DNA of 40,660 nucleotides from an uncultured Alphaproteobacteria bacterium. Lineage in GTDB: Bacteria > Pseudomonadota > Alphaproteobacteria > Micropepsales > Micropepsaceae. Every line of letters starts with the position of its first letter. The first letter of the stretch is position 1. The position numbers and the translations under genes are program-made. The stretch covers positions 1 through 40,660 of the forward strand of contig CAIOFO010000095.1 of assembly GCA_903857685.1 (NCBI GenBank). Reading direction: 5' to 3'. Below are positions 10,338-16,513 of the stretch, piece by piece. Under the pieces are notes generated by a model. That model saw nothing but the letters and a program-made list of their open reading frames with translations, did no database searches and was not told the origin of the DNA.

Positions 10338-10751
10338 TCAATTTGCCCCGTCTATGTCGGGCGGCAAGGGCGCCACGTCCACGCCTTCTTCCACCAGCGA
10401 CTGGGCTTCTTCGGCCGTGGTCTCGCCGTAGATGTGGCGGTCGGAGGTCTCGCCATAATGAATCTTGCGCGCGTCCTCGGCAAAATTCGGGCCGACATAT
10501 TCGGCATTTTCCTGCACATATTTGCGCAGGCCCGTCATGAACTGGCGCATCGACTTGCCTTCGGCATGCGCCTTCTGCGCGCTGCGGCCGGACGAAACGG
10601 CCGGCGCCATGATGGCTTTTTCCACGCGGCGGGAATTGCAGGTTGGGCAGCACAGCGAACCCTGGCCCGATTGCGCGTCGAACGACGCGCTATCGCGGAA
10701 CCAGCCCTCGAACTCGTGGCCGTTCTTGCAACGCAAACTGTAGACAATCAC
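10338..10751 (-). CDS. DUF1178 family protein
   Basis: The protein begins VIVYSLRCKNGHEFEGWFRD, the typical DUF1178 start, and has Cys pairs (RC near residue 8, then CCPTC near 37) that look like a zinc ribbon. The C-terminal half has the family-like GETSDRHIYGETTAEEAQSL. The function is unknown. I chose the GTG at 10751 because a GGAG sits about 10 nt upstream and the family starts there; a longer open frame to 10835 adds an unrelated leader. It may be co-transcribed with the downstream-facing nitrilase and glutaredoxin genes. Confidence 0.9.
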   Translation of the reverse strand: MIVYSLRCKNGHEFEGWFRDSASFDAQSGQGSLCCPTCNSRRVEKAIMAPAVSSGRSAQKAHAEGKSMRQFMTGLRKYVQENAEYVGPNFAEDARKIHYGETSDRHIYGETTAEEAQSLVEEGVDVAPLPPDIDGAN

Positions 10752-10847
10752 TTCGACAACGCTCCAACGGCCTGCCCCCAGGCCGAATGGGGACTCTAGG
10801 CGAGCGGAATTATTTGGCAAGTGTCGGCGTGCCAATTGGGACGCGGT

Positions 10848-11669
10848 TCACGGAACCGTAAAGTCCCGGTCATGCTGCAGGCTGGGGATTTTCGCTCGCG
10901 CCGCCGCCGACAGGGCGGGATCGATATCGGCGAATATCATGCCCGACTCGGTTCCCGCTTCCGCCAGCACGGTTCCCCAGGGATCCACGATCAGGCTGTG
11001 GCCATAGGTCTTGCGGCCATTGGCGTGAGTGCCGCCTTGGGCTGGCGCGATCATGAAGGCGCCGTTTTCAATCGCCCGCGCCCGCAGCAGCACATGCCAG
11101 TGCGCCTGACCGGTGGGAACGGTAAATGCCGATGGCGCGGTGAAGGCGAAGGCGCCTTTCTTGGCAAGGGTGCGATAAAGGCGCGGAAAGCGCATGTCGT
11201 AACAGATGGAAAGTCCGATCTCGCCCCAGGGCGTCTGGGCCAACACCCCGGTATCGCCGCCCGCCACCGTGCTGGATTCCCGGTAGCTCTCGCCGCCCGC
11301 CAGATCAACATCGAAGAGATGTATCTTGCTGTAGCGTGCCTTGATTGCGCCGTCCGGGCCTATCAGGAAAGAGCGGTTGGCGGTCTTGCTGTCATTCACC
11401 TTGATCGCCAGTGATCCGACCAGCAGCCAGAGGCCCAGTTCCTTTGCCAGTCCTGCAAAAGCCGGCAGCGCCTTGTCATGGGCTTCATCAAAGGATTGGG
11501 AGAGCTTGGCGCCGCCATCGGCCGCCATCAGGCTGGTATTTTCGGGCGTGGCGACAAACTGCGCCCCGCCGCGCGCCGCATCGCGAATAAGCTTTTCGGT
11601 ATCCCGGATATTTTCCGCAACATCCTCGCCGGAGCGAAGCTGGACGCAGGCGGCGCGGAATTTTGTCAT
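10848..11669 (-). CDS. carbon-nitrogen hydrolase (nitrilase superfamily, NIT2/omega-amidase-like)
   Basis: The 273-residue protein carries the nitrilase-fold catalytic triad: Glu in ATPENTSLM, Lys in RYSKIHLFDVDL and Cys in LSICYDMRFPRLYR. The overall sequence fits the Nit/omega-amidase branch, which hydrolyses small amides such as alpha-ketoglutaramate or deaminated glutathione. The exact substrate cannot be read from sequence. I chose the ATG at 11669 (MTKFRAACVQLRSG) because an AGGTGGGGG sits just upstream; a GTG four codons earlier is possible. It follows the glutaredoxin gene immediately, and the pairing with a glutathione-dependent protein is common in alphaproteobacteria. Confidence 0.92.
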   Translation of the reverse strand: MTKFRAACVQLRSGEDVAENIRDTEKLIRDAARGGAQFVATPENTSLMAADGGAKLSQSFDEAHDKALPAFAGLAKELGLWLLVGSLAIKVNDSKTANRSFLIGPDGAIKARYSKIHLFDVDLAGGESYRESSTVAGGDTGVLAQTPWGEIGLSICYDMRFPRLYRTLAKKGAFAFTAPSAFTVPTGQAHWHVLLRARAIENGAFMIAPAQGGTHANGRKTYGHSLIVDPWGTVLAEAGTESGMIFADIDPALSAAARAKIPSLQHDRDFTVP

Positions 11670-11681
11670 GCGAGCCCCCAC

Positions 11682-11936
11682 CTAGGCCAACAAGGCGTCG
11701 AGCTTGCCTTCGCGTTCCAGCGCATAAAGCTCGTCGCTGCCACCGACATGGGTGTCGCCGATGAATATCTGCGGCACGGTGCGGGCGCCGCCGGATTTTT
11801 CCAGCATTTCGTTCATCGCCTTGTTGTCCATCATCACATCCACTTCGTCATAGGCCGCGCCTTTCTTGCCCAGCAGCGACTTGGCGCGGGCGCAATAAGG
11901 ACAGATCGGGGTGGTGTAGATGGTGACGGGTTTCAT
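11682..11936 (-). CDS. grxC: glutaredoxin 3
   Basis: This is an 84-residue dithiol glutaredoxin that reduces disulfides with glutathione. It starts MKPVTIYTTPICPYCARAKS, with the CPYC active site, and has the glutathione-binding TVPQIFIGDTHVGGSDEL. A longer frame runs upstream to 11990, but the ATG at 11936 gives the normal N-terminus. It lies directly downstream of comF in the same direction, 25 bp from the comF stop, so the comF disruption may affect its transcription. Confidence 0.95.
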   Translation of the reverse strand: MKPVTIYTTPICPYCARAKSLLGKKGAAYDEVDVMMDNKAMNEMLEKSGGARTVPQIFIGDTHVGGSDELYALEREGKLDALLA

Positions 11937-11961
11937 GGCCTGAACCGATGCTAGGATGATT

Positions 11962-12265
11962 CTATATAGGCATCTCCGCCGCCCGGACAACGCGGGCCAG
12001 CGCCAGGACCTGAACTTTTGCCGCCCCCGCCCGTTTCAGGGCCCGGCTGGCGGCTTCGGCGTTTGCCCCGGTGGTCAGGACATCGTCCACCAACAGGATA
12101 TTGCGCCCGGCCACCCGCTCCGCTTGCGGAACCTTGAAGGCACCCAGCACATTGCGCCGCCGCGCTCGGGCGGACGGCATGGCGCCCTGGCTGGGGGTGG
12201 GACGGCCACGGATCAAGGCGGCGGTGTCCAGAGCGATGCCGGATCGGCGGGACAGCACCGCCCTT
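11962..12265 (-). pseudogene. comF: comF, C-terminal fragment (phosphoribosyltransferase half)
   Basis: This fragment holds the PRTase half of ComF, with LLVDDVLTTGANAEAASRAL (PRPP-binding loop) and RARRRNVLGAFKV. The frame stays open about eight codons into the mobile element, then lacks the N-terminal zinc-finger half, which lies at 15064-15503. Deleting 12266-15069 joins the halves in frame (NQAAELARAVLSRRSGIAL), so the gene was intact before insertion. ComF proteins take part in DNA uptake in naturally competent bacteria. No start codon with a ribosome-binding site is obvious for this half. Confidence 0.93.
12260..12265. repeat. target-site duplication, left copy (GCCCTT)
   Basis: The six bases GCCCTT abut the left inverted repeat and recur right after the right inverted repeat at 15064-15069. 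Removing one copy plus the element restores the comF frame. Confidence 0.88.
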
Positions 12266-12279
12266 GGGTGCTGTCCTAA
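12266..12279 (+). repeat. left terminal inverted repeat
   Basis: GGGTGCTGTCCTAA matches the reverse complement of 15050-15063 at all 14 positions and contains CTGTCCTA, a variant of the subterminal TAGGACAC motif read on the other strand. Confidence 0.88.
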
Positions 12280-12562
12280 TCGAACCCGCACCTAGGACAC
12301 CTGAGGGGACTTAGGACACTTCAGCTCGCCGAGCCTCTTTGCCCCCTAGCCCTATGAATTGCGATCATCTGGACTCCCCCCTCCAATGGGGGTAAAGGAT
12401 CAGGGAACTTAACCCAAGAGTTAACGGCCCGGACCGTCGCCGCGTCGGCGAAACGCGAAATTTCCAGGCAAACTAAGCAAAAATGACGCAGCCGGAAATA
12501 ATACTTCGCAACTACTTCATTAGCTCGAACGTAAGACATACGTTAAGCTTGGCTGGTAAGCT
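12280..12562. other. left non-coding region of the element, with subterminal repeats and putative operator
   Basis: No gene is supported here. It contains two TAGGACAC motifs (12293-12300, 12312-12319) and, just before the toxin gene, a perfect inverted repeat AACGTA-N5-TACGTT (listed separately). The promoter of the TAC operon should lie in its last 80 bp, but I see no convincing -35/-10 pair. Confidence 0.6.
12528..12544. promoter_or_regulatory. inverted repeat upstream of the TAC operon, putative antitoxin operator
   Basis: AACGTA, AGACA, TACGTT form a perfect 6-bp-arm palindrome centred about 27 bp before the toxin ATG. XRE-type antitoxins usually repress their own operon by binding such palindromes, so this is the natural candidate operator. 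The binding is inference. Confidence 0.5.
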
Positions 12563-12994
12563 ATGAAACCGGCGGCAGCCCAGGCGGGTCAAGCTCTACC
12601 TGATGGCTATGAGCTGCTGGTGGAAGGCGCGCGGTACAACGTGGTTATACGGAGCAGGACGAAAAAAGAATTGACGAAGAAAGTTCCCGCTGAAAAAGCG
12701 GCATCTCTCGAAGAACTGCTTGATCGGTACGGCGAAGGGGGGCCGTCCGAGATGCCTTCCGGAAAGTTCAATTCGCGTGAGGGCTGGTTCCCGAGCGAAA
12801 AAAACAAACAGATAAAACTGGAGGCGTTCAAGCCGTTTCAAATGCGCGCCTACGGTTTCTGCCGCGCTGTAAACGGCAAGCCGACATTCATCATAACGGG
12901 CTTGGATCGGTCAAAAAAACAAGATCGAGGAGATCAAGATGTAATTAATGCCGCAGGTAACGAAGCTGTCCGTGTCAACGGACTATTGAAGTAA
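12563..12994 (+). CDS. candidate toxin of a toxin-antitoxin-chaperone system (RelE/HigB-like)
   Basis: This is a 143-residue basic protein, first gene of a three-gene operon. Its C-terminal part (about residues 88-138: FKPFQMRAYGF, PTFIITGLDRSKKQDR, DVINAAGNEAVRVNG) follows the RelE/HigB pattern of a beta-sheet core, a Lys-Lys loop and a terminal helix with Ala. The first 85 residues (ELLVEGARYNVVIRSRTKKE, LEELLDRYGEGGPSEMPSG) match no family I recognise. If it is RelE-like it would be an mRNA endonuclease acting at ribosomes. This rests on pattern plus context (antitoxin and SecB-like chaperone follow), not on close similarity. The antitoxin starts 15 bp after its stop. Confidence 0.62.
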   Translation: MKPAAAQAGQALPDGYELLVEGARYNVVIRSRTKKELTKKVPAEKAASLEELLDRYGEGGPSEMPSGKFNSREGWFPSEKNKQIKLEAFKPFQMRAYGFCRAVNGKPTFIITGLDRSKKQDRGDQDVINAAGNEAVRVNGLLK

Positions 12995-13009
12995 AGTTGG
13001 GAGACTATC

Positions 13010-13420
13010 ATGGCGCTTTTTAGGGATGACAACGACAAGCAGTATCAAATGTTGGTGGCGGAAAACCGCTTCGTTTCCGACATTCAGGTGGCTATCGAAC
13101 AGTCGCTGAAACTTAAGGGCATCTCTCAGGCTGATCTTGCGCGTGCCCTTGATATTTCTGAGGCTCGTGTCAGCCAGTTGCTCGCCAGCAACGGAAAAAA
13201 TCTTCAGGCGCGCACGATCGCTCGCATCGCACACGTGTTGGGAATGCGCGCGATTATTGATTTTAATTCGCCCTCGGATGCCGTTGCTAAAAGCAATTCG
13301 CGAGTGACCGGAGATTTTGCCGATTGGATTAGGTCGATTCAGGAGACCAAGCGTCCGACCTGGGATACCGCTTGCAATGACGATCACGAATTTGAAGAAA
13401 TGGATCGCCAAGTCGCATGA
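13010..13420 (+). CDS. XRE-type antitoxin of a toxin-antitoxin-chaperone system (HigA-like)
   Basis: The 136-residue protein has a helix-turn-helix domain at about residues 25-85 (AIEQSLKLKGISQADLARAL, DISEARVSQLLAS, ARIAHVLGMR). A C-terminal extension of about 40 residues follows, including DWIRSIQETKRPTWD and ending EEMDRQVA. In TAC antitoxins such a tail is the chaperone-addiction (ChAD) segment, which is unstable until the SecB-like chaperone binds it; HigA1 of M. tuberculosis also ends in a short Arg-Gln-Val-containing tail. GGGAG precedes the ATG by six bases. The stop overlaps the chaperone start as ATGA. Unlike most type II operons, the toxin comes first, as in higBA. Confidence 0.8.
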   Translation: MALFRDDNDKQYQMLVAENRFVSDIQVAIEQSLKLKGISQADLARALDISEARVSQLLASNGKNLQARTIARIAHVLGMRAIIDFNSPSDAVAKSNSRVTGDFADWIRSIQETKRPTWDTACNDDHEFEEMDRQVA

Positions 13421-13971
13421 ACGCGCACGCTGAAAAATCTTCTGAAGTTGTTCCCGCGGTGGCCCCCACGCCTCCGGCTACTCCTGCGGTTACGCCCGCG
13501 GCGTACAACACGCTTGTCGCGTCTGCACGGCTAAGGGACATCAAGCTTGTTACCTCTAACTTTATGCTCGATCCGGATGGTCTTTCGGATCAACCCTCCT
13601 GGAAGCAGTTACACACGTGTGAAATCGAGCAATCGTTTTATGATGAGACTCGCAAGTTACTCATTGCGTGGGTATCTGCTGACGCGTCGTGCACGAAAGA
13701 TGACAAGGTTGTGGTTTCGGCCCACTGCCGGTACGTGGTGATTTATTCGGTTGAGGGATCTCCTGAGGAAGTTGCTGTGACGGCATTTGCCAAACGGGTC
13801 GCAAGGTTTGCGGTCTACCCTTATTTTCGGGCGCACTTTGCCGGCATCACGTCCCAAGCCGGTCTGTTCCTGCCGCCGCTGCCTATAATTAAGGAGAAAA
13901 AGAACATTCCTCCTATCCTACCGCCGGCGGTGGAAAACCAAATTGAGCACGTGAGCAAAGAGTCTGGTTAG
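13417..13971 (+). CDS. SecB-like chaperone of a toxin-antitoxin-chaperone system
   Basis: The 184-residue protein has a Pro/Ala-rich start (about 13-29) and then a SecB fold. The segment SARLRDIKLVTSNFML corresponds to the first strand, ETRKLLIAWVSADASC and HCRYVVIYSVEG to the sheet, and ARFAVYPYFRAHFAGITSQ followed by LFLPPLPII to the SecB signature helix and loop. From memory it resembles the TAC chaperone Rv1957 (RFALYPYIREYVYDLTGR, then LPPLTLEI) more than export SecB. TAC chaperones fold and protect their partner antitoxin and release the toxin when occupied or lost. The ATGA overlap with the antitoxin implies coupled synthesis. Confidence 0.85.
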   Translation: MNAHAEKSSEVVPAVAPTPPATPAVTPAAYNTLVASARLRDIKLVTSNFMLDPDGLSDQPSWKQLHTCEIEQSFYDETRKLLIAWVSADASCTKDDKVVVSAHCRYVVIYSVEGSPEEVAVTAFAKRVARFAVYPYFRAHFAGITSQAGLFLPPLPIIKEKKNIPPILPPAVENQIEHVSKESG

Positions 13972-13973
13972 GA

Positions 13974-14399
13974 TCACTGTTTTCCGCCTCGAATGACTCG
14001 AAACCGAGCCAGTTCATCCTGAACCCGATTTTGGATTTCGCCCGTGAGAGAAGCGGCGACCAATTCCGAAATCGACCATACGTGATCCGTAAGGCCCAGC
14101 TGCATTGCTGGCGTTATCCGCAGAGATTCATGCACCCGGCAAAAGTTATAATGCATGACGTAAAGCGCAATGGCGGCACAATGGTTTTCATATTTCTTGG
14201 AAAACCCATTTGAGAGCCGCGTTAGCCGCCGCTGCGACATACGCAGGGTAAGGTTCTGCCGTTCGATGAAACTGGTCGAGATGGCGCGAGGATCACCACT
14301 AATCGCGGTGCGCTCGACCTTCACTAGTATCTGCTTGGCATAGTATTTGTCAGCGTTCGGCCCCTTGGGTGCACCGTCCCCCGTGCTTATCGCACAATC
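13974..14399 (-). pseudogene. IS1-family-like transposase, C-terminal remnant
   Basis: The open frame ends like IS1-family transposases common in alphaproteobacteria: AISTSFIERQNLTLRMSQ, LTRLSNGFSKKYENH and MHYNFCRVHESLRITPAM. The final catalytic-domain motif is present, but everything before about the last 140 residues is missing. An in-frame TAA at 14400-14402 closes the frame upstream, and the sequence beyond it shows no transposase similarity that I see. The first usable start is a GTG at 14324. It converges on the chaperone gene with only 2 bp between stops. It is most likely a dead relic and not the mover of this element, whose 6-bp duplication also differs from the 8-9 bp typical of IS1. 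Confidence 0.75.
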
Positions 14400-14542
14400 T
14401 TAAGGCGTGAAAAGGTGCTGGAGCGAAACACTCAGGCCGAGCTTGAGGCCCTTGTGCCGTTGCCGCTGGATTTGGTTCAAAAGCTTCTCGACCCCGCGTT
14501 CGAAGCCGATTTTGAGGCTAGGCTGCTCCAGTGTGACGCCGA

Positions 14543-14989
14543 CTAGACGGCTATCATCCATTTTGCGGTCCGATGTGAGCTGACTTTGGTGACGCGGCCC
14601 TGATTCTCCAGATAATGCAGGTTGGCGCAGCAACGTCGCCGGACTGGCACCCACAGCTCTTTGGCGTATCCGCTCCGTTCAATAATGACCTGGGAAATCT
14701 CCAAATTGGTCAGAGGGCGGTTGTCAGCCCTCAGGACGCCGACTATCAGCGCGCCCAACTCGCCCTGCTTAAACAAGTTGAGGTGCTTCAGGGCCTTCCT
14801 GGGCGCAATCTGGGTGGGGTCGAAGGTCGGCGAGAGTATGCGGAGAATGTCATCCACCTTGGCCATGTCGTTCCGCAGATGTTTGAGCTGAAGTTCAAGC
14901 TCCGCGATGGCCCCATCGATCTCGGCGCGCTTGGCCTTAAGACTGCAAACTGCGTAACGAAATCCCTTGGGGGTAATCCGGCTGACCAT
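14543..14989 (-). CDS. unrecognised coiled-coil and winged-helix-like protein at the element's right end
   Basis: The 148-residue protein starts MVSRITPKGFRYAVCSLKAK. Residues about 15-50 form a charged heptad-rich helix (EIDGAIAELELQLKHLRNDM), and the C-terminal 80 residues look like a winged helix (ELGALIVGVLRADNRPLTN, ISQVIIERSGYAKEL, CANLHYLENQGRVTKV, then KWMIAV). I do not recognise the family by name. It reads away from the right terminal repeat, with the TAGGACAC motifs beginning 11 bp upstream of its ATG, so those repeats overlap its promoter region. A DNA-binding role at the element ends is inference. A GTG at 14998 is an alternative start. Confidence 0.72.
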   Translation of the reverse strand: MVSRITPKGFRYAVCSLKAKRAEIDGAIAELELQLKHLRNDMAKVDDILRILSPTFDPTQIAPRKALKHLNLFKQGELGALIVGVLRADNRPLTNLEISQVIIERSGYAKELWVPVRRRCCANLHYLENQGRVTKVSSHRTAKWMIAV

Positions 14990-14999
14990 TCCCAGCACT

Positions 15000-15026
15000 T
15001 AGGACACCTGACATGACCTAGGACAC
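15000..15026 (+). repeat. right subterminal TAGGACAC pair (19-bp period)
   Basis: TAGGACAC occurs at 15000-15007 and 15019-15026. This 27-bp block matches the left block at 12293-12319 at 23 positions and in the same orientation, so the blocks are direct repeats, whereas the tips are inverted repeats. Confidence 0.8.
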
Positions 15027-15049
15027 CGCAAAAGCATTAATGACATCAG

Positions 15050-15063
15050 TTAGGACAGCACCC
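15050..15063 (-). repeat. right terminal inverted repeat
   Basis: TTAGGACAGCACCC is the exact reverse complement of the left end at 12266-12279. Confidence 0.88.
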
Positions 15064-15069
15064 GCCCTT
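15064..15069. repeat. target-site duplication, right copy (GCCCTT)
   Basis: This is the second copy of the duplicated target hexamer; see 12260-12265. Confidence 0.88.
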
Positions 15070-15503
15070 GCCAGTTCCGCCGCCTGGTTATAGCGCCGCC
15101 GCCACAACCTGCCCCGGTGCAGCGGCACCGGCACGATCAGGTCGCTGCTGTCCAGCAGCCGGCGTCCCGCCCGTTCCAACCACAATGCGAAACCCGGCAC
15201 CAGATCCAGCCGGTCGGCATGCTTGAGGGCCAGGATCGGCAGGCGGCTGACATCGTCATAGCGCAGGATGGCGCGAGCCTTGTCGAAGGCGGGCGGACGC
15301 GCCAGGCAAGGGGCGCAACAGGCGCCCTCCAGCAGCGCCACGTCGAAGGGAATACCGCAACTGGCGCAGAGAGGCCCGTCGAGGAACTGGATCGTGCTCC
15401 AGCATTGCGCGCAAAAGCCGCTACTGCCGCCAGGCTCCCGGCACGCGATGCAAACCGGCGGAAACAACACATCCAGCAGGCCGCTTTTCAATTCCATGCC
15501 CAT
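15064..15503 (-). pseudogene. comF: comF, N-terminal fragment (zinc-finger half)
   Basis: This is the start of ComF: LLDVLFPPVCIACREPGGSS followed by paired cysteines (CAQC, CASC, CCAPC) of the double zinc finger, then AILRYDDVSRLPILALKHAD and DLIVPVPLHRGRLWRRRYNQ. The frame runs into the mobile element and stops at 15018, adding about 15 foreign residues and losing the PRTase catalytic loop. The product cannot work as a phosphoribosyltransferase. The divergent methyltransferase gene starts 18 bp away. Confidence 0.93.
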
Positions 15504-15521
15504 GCGGATACTCTAGCCGGC

Positions 15522-16364
15522 ATGGCCGCAGACCGCCCGCCCCTTTTTGATTTCCGCACAGCCCGATTGCGGCAGGCACGGGCCAAGGCCATGGCCGGCG
15601 ACGCCTTCCTGGCCCTGGGCGCCGTCGAAGGCCTGGCCGACCGCCTGGCCACGGTGACAAGGCGCTTTGAAGCCGGCCTGTGGATCGGCGAAGGACTGCC
15701 GGAAAGCCTGCGCGGCTTTGCCTCGCAATGGTCGGAACGGGACTTTGACCGAAATGAAGTCCTGGATGCGGCGCCCGGCTCCTTCGACCTGGCGGTCAGC
15801 GTTTTTTCCCTGCAGGCGATCAATGACCTGCCCGGAGCTCTGGTGCAGATCCGCCGCGCCCTGAAACCGGACGGATTGTTTCTCGGCGCCCTGTTCGGCG
15901 GCGGAACATTGGCGGAATTGCGCGACAGTTTCGCCCATGCCGAGAGCGAGACATTGGGCGGAATTTCACCGCACATCTCGCCATTCGCCGATGTCCGCGA
16001 CATGGGCGGGCTGTTGCAGCGCGGCGGCTTTGCCCTGCCGGTGACCGATGTCGAGCGCTTGACCGTGCGCTATGGCGAATTCGCCAGCCTAGCGCGCGAC
16101 CTGCGCGCCCATGGCCAGACCAATGCTCTCAGTGAAAGGCGCAAGACATTCCTGAGGCGCGATATGCTGGCGGCGATGCTGGCGCATTACCGCGGCCATC
16201 ATGCGCAAGACGGCAAGCTGGGCGCGACCTTCGAGATTGTCTATCTGACCGGCTGGGCGCCGCACCAAAGCCAGCAGCAGGCATTGAAGCCCGGCAGCGC
16301 CAAAGCGCGGCTGGCCGAGGCGCTGGGCACATCCGAAACAAAAATCGGGCGATCGGAAAGTTAG
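15522..16364 (+). CDS. SAM-dependent methyltransferase, BioC/NDUFAF5-like
   Basis: The 280-residue protein starts MAADRPPLFDFRTARLRQAR, like the alphaproteobacterial relatives of NDUFAF5 (a complex I assembly hydroxylase of methyltransferase fold). The SAM-binding half contains FDRNEVLDAAPGSFDLAVSV and FSLQAINDLPGALVQIRRAL; the expected glycine-rich motif I is not evident, as in NDUFAF5 relatives. The C-terminal part has YRGHHAQDGKLGATFEIVYL and WAPHQSQQQALKPGSAKARL. Its position next to comF and grxC is usual in alphaproteobacteria. The stop overlaps the convergent pilin stop in TTAG. Confidence 0.85.
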   Translation: MAADRPPLFDFRTARLRQARAKAMAGDAFLALGAVEGLADRLATVTRRFEAGLWIGEGLPESLRGFASQWSERDFDRNEVLDAAPGSFDLAVSVFSLQAINDLPGALVQIRRALKPDGLFLGALFGGGTLAELRDSFAHAESETLGGISPHISPFADVRDMGGLLQRGGFALPVTDVERLTVRYGEFASLARDLRAHGQTNALSERRKTFLRRDMLAAMLAHYRGHHAQDGKLGATFEIVYLTGWAPHQSQQQALKPGSAKARLAEALGTSETKIGRSES

Positions 16365-16513
16365 CGCAGGCCGGTTGCCGCCGAAACAATCATCCGGTTG
16401 ACGCTGGTGCCGATATTGGTGATGGCGGCGACGATAACCACGGCGATCAGCATGGCCACCAGCGTATATTCGATGGATGTCGCGCCGCCCGAATCGGCGG
16501 CAAAGCCCCTCAC
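16361..16513 (-). CDS. Flp-family type IVb pilin-like small protein
   Basis: The 50-residue protein has the Flp pilin pattern: a short leader ending in Gly/Ala, then ATSIEYTLVAMLIAVVIVAA, in which a glutamate at +5-like spacing precedes the hydrophobic helix, then a short polar tail (GTSVNRMIVSAATGLR). Flp pilins build tight-adherence (Tad) pili. No prepilin peptidase or tad genes are in the window, so this copy is an orphan. The GTG start overlaps the Nudix stop as GTGA, which suggests translational coupling with an unrelated gene. It is too short for many gene callers. Confidence 0.75.
   Translation of the reverse strand: MRGFAADSGGATSIEYTLVAMLIAVVIVAAITNIGTSVNRMIVSAATGLR

Larger units (their letters stand above)
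12266..15063. mobile_element. TIR-bounded element inserted in comF, carrying a TAC operon
   Basis: The 2798-bp element ends in perfect 14-bp inverted repeats GGGTGCTGTCCTAA (12266-12279 and 15050-15063) and is flanked by a 6-bp duplication. Inside each end lies a pair of TAGGACAC motifs spaced 19 bp apart (12293 and 12312; 15000 and 15019), and both pairs have the same orientation. Cargo from left to right is toxin, antitoxin and SecB-like chaperone (rightward), a decayed IS1-like transposase remnant (leftward) and a winged-helix protein (leftward). No intact transposase is visible, so it may be non-autonomous and moved in trans. The cargo is visibly AT-richer than the flanks, a sign of transfer. 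I could not assign the ends to a named IS family. Confidence 0.88.

Noticed and set aside
12321-12539. 72-residue leftward frame in the left end of the element
   Set aside because: No ribosome-binding site or family pattern, and it overlaps the likely promoter region.
13974-14399. IS1-like transposase as the enzyme that moved the element
   Set aside because: It lacks its N-terminal two-thirds, and the 6-bp target duplication does not fit the usual IS1 8-9 bp.
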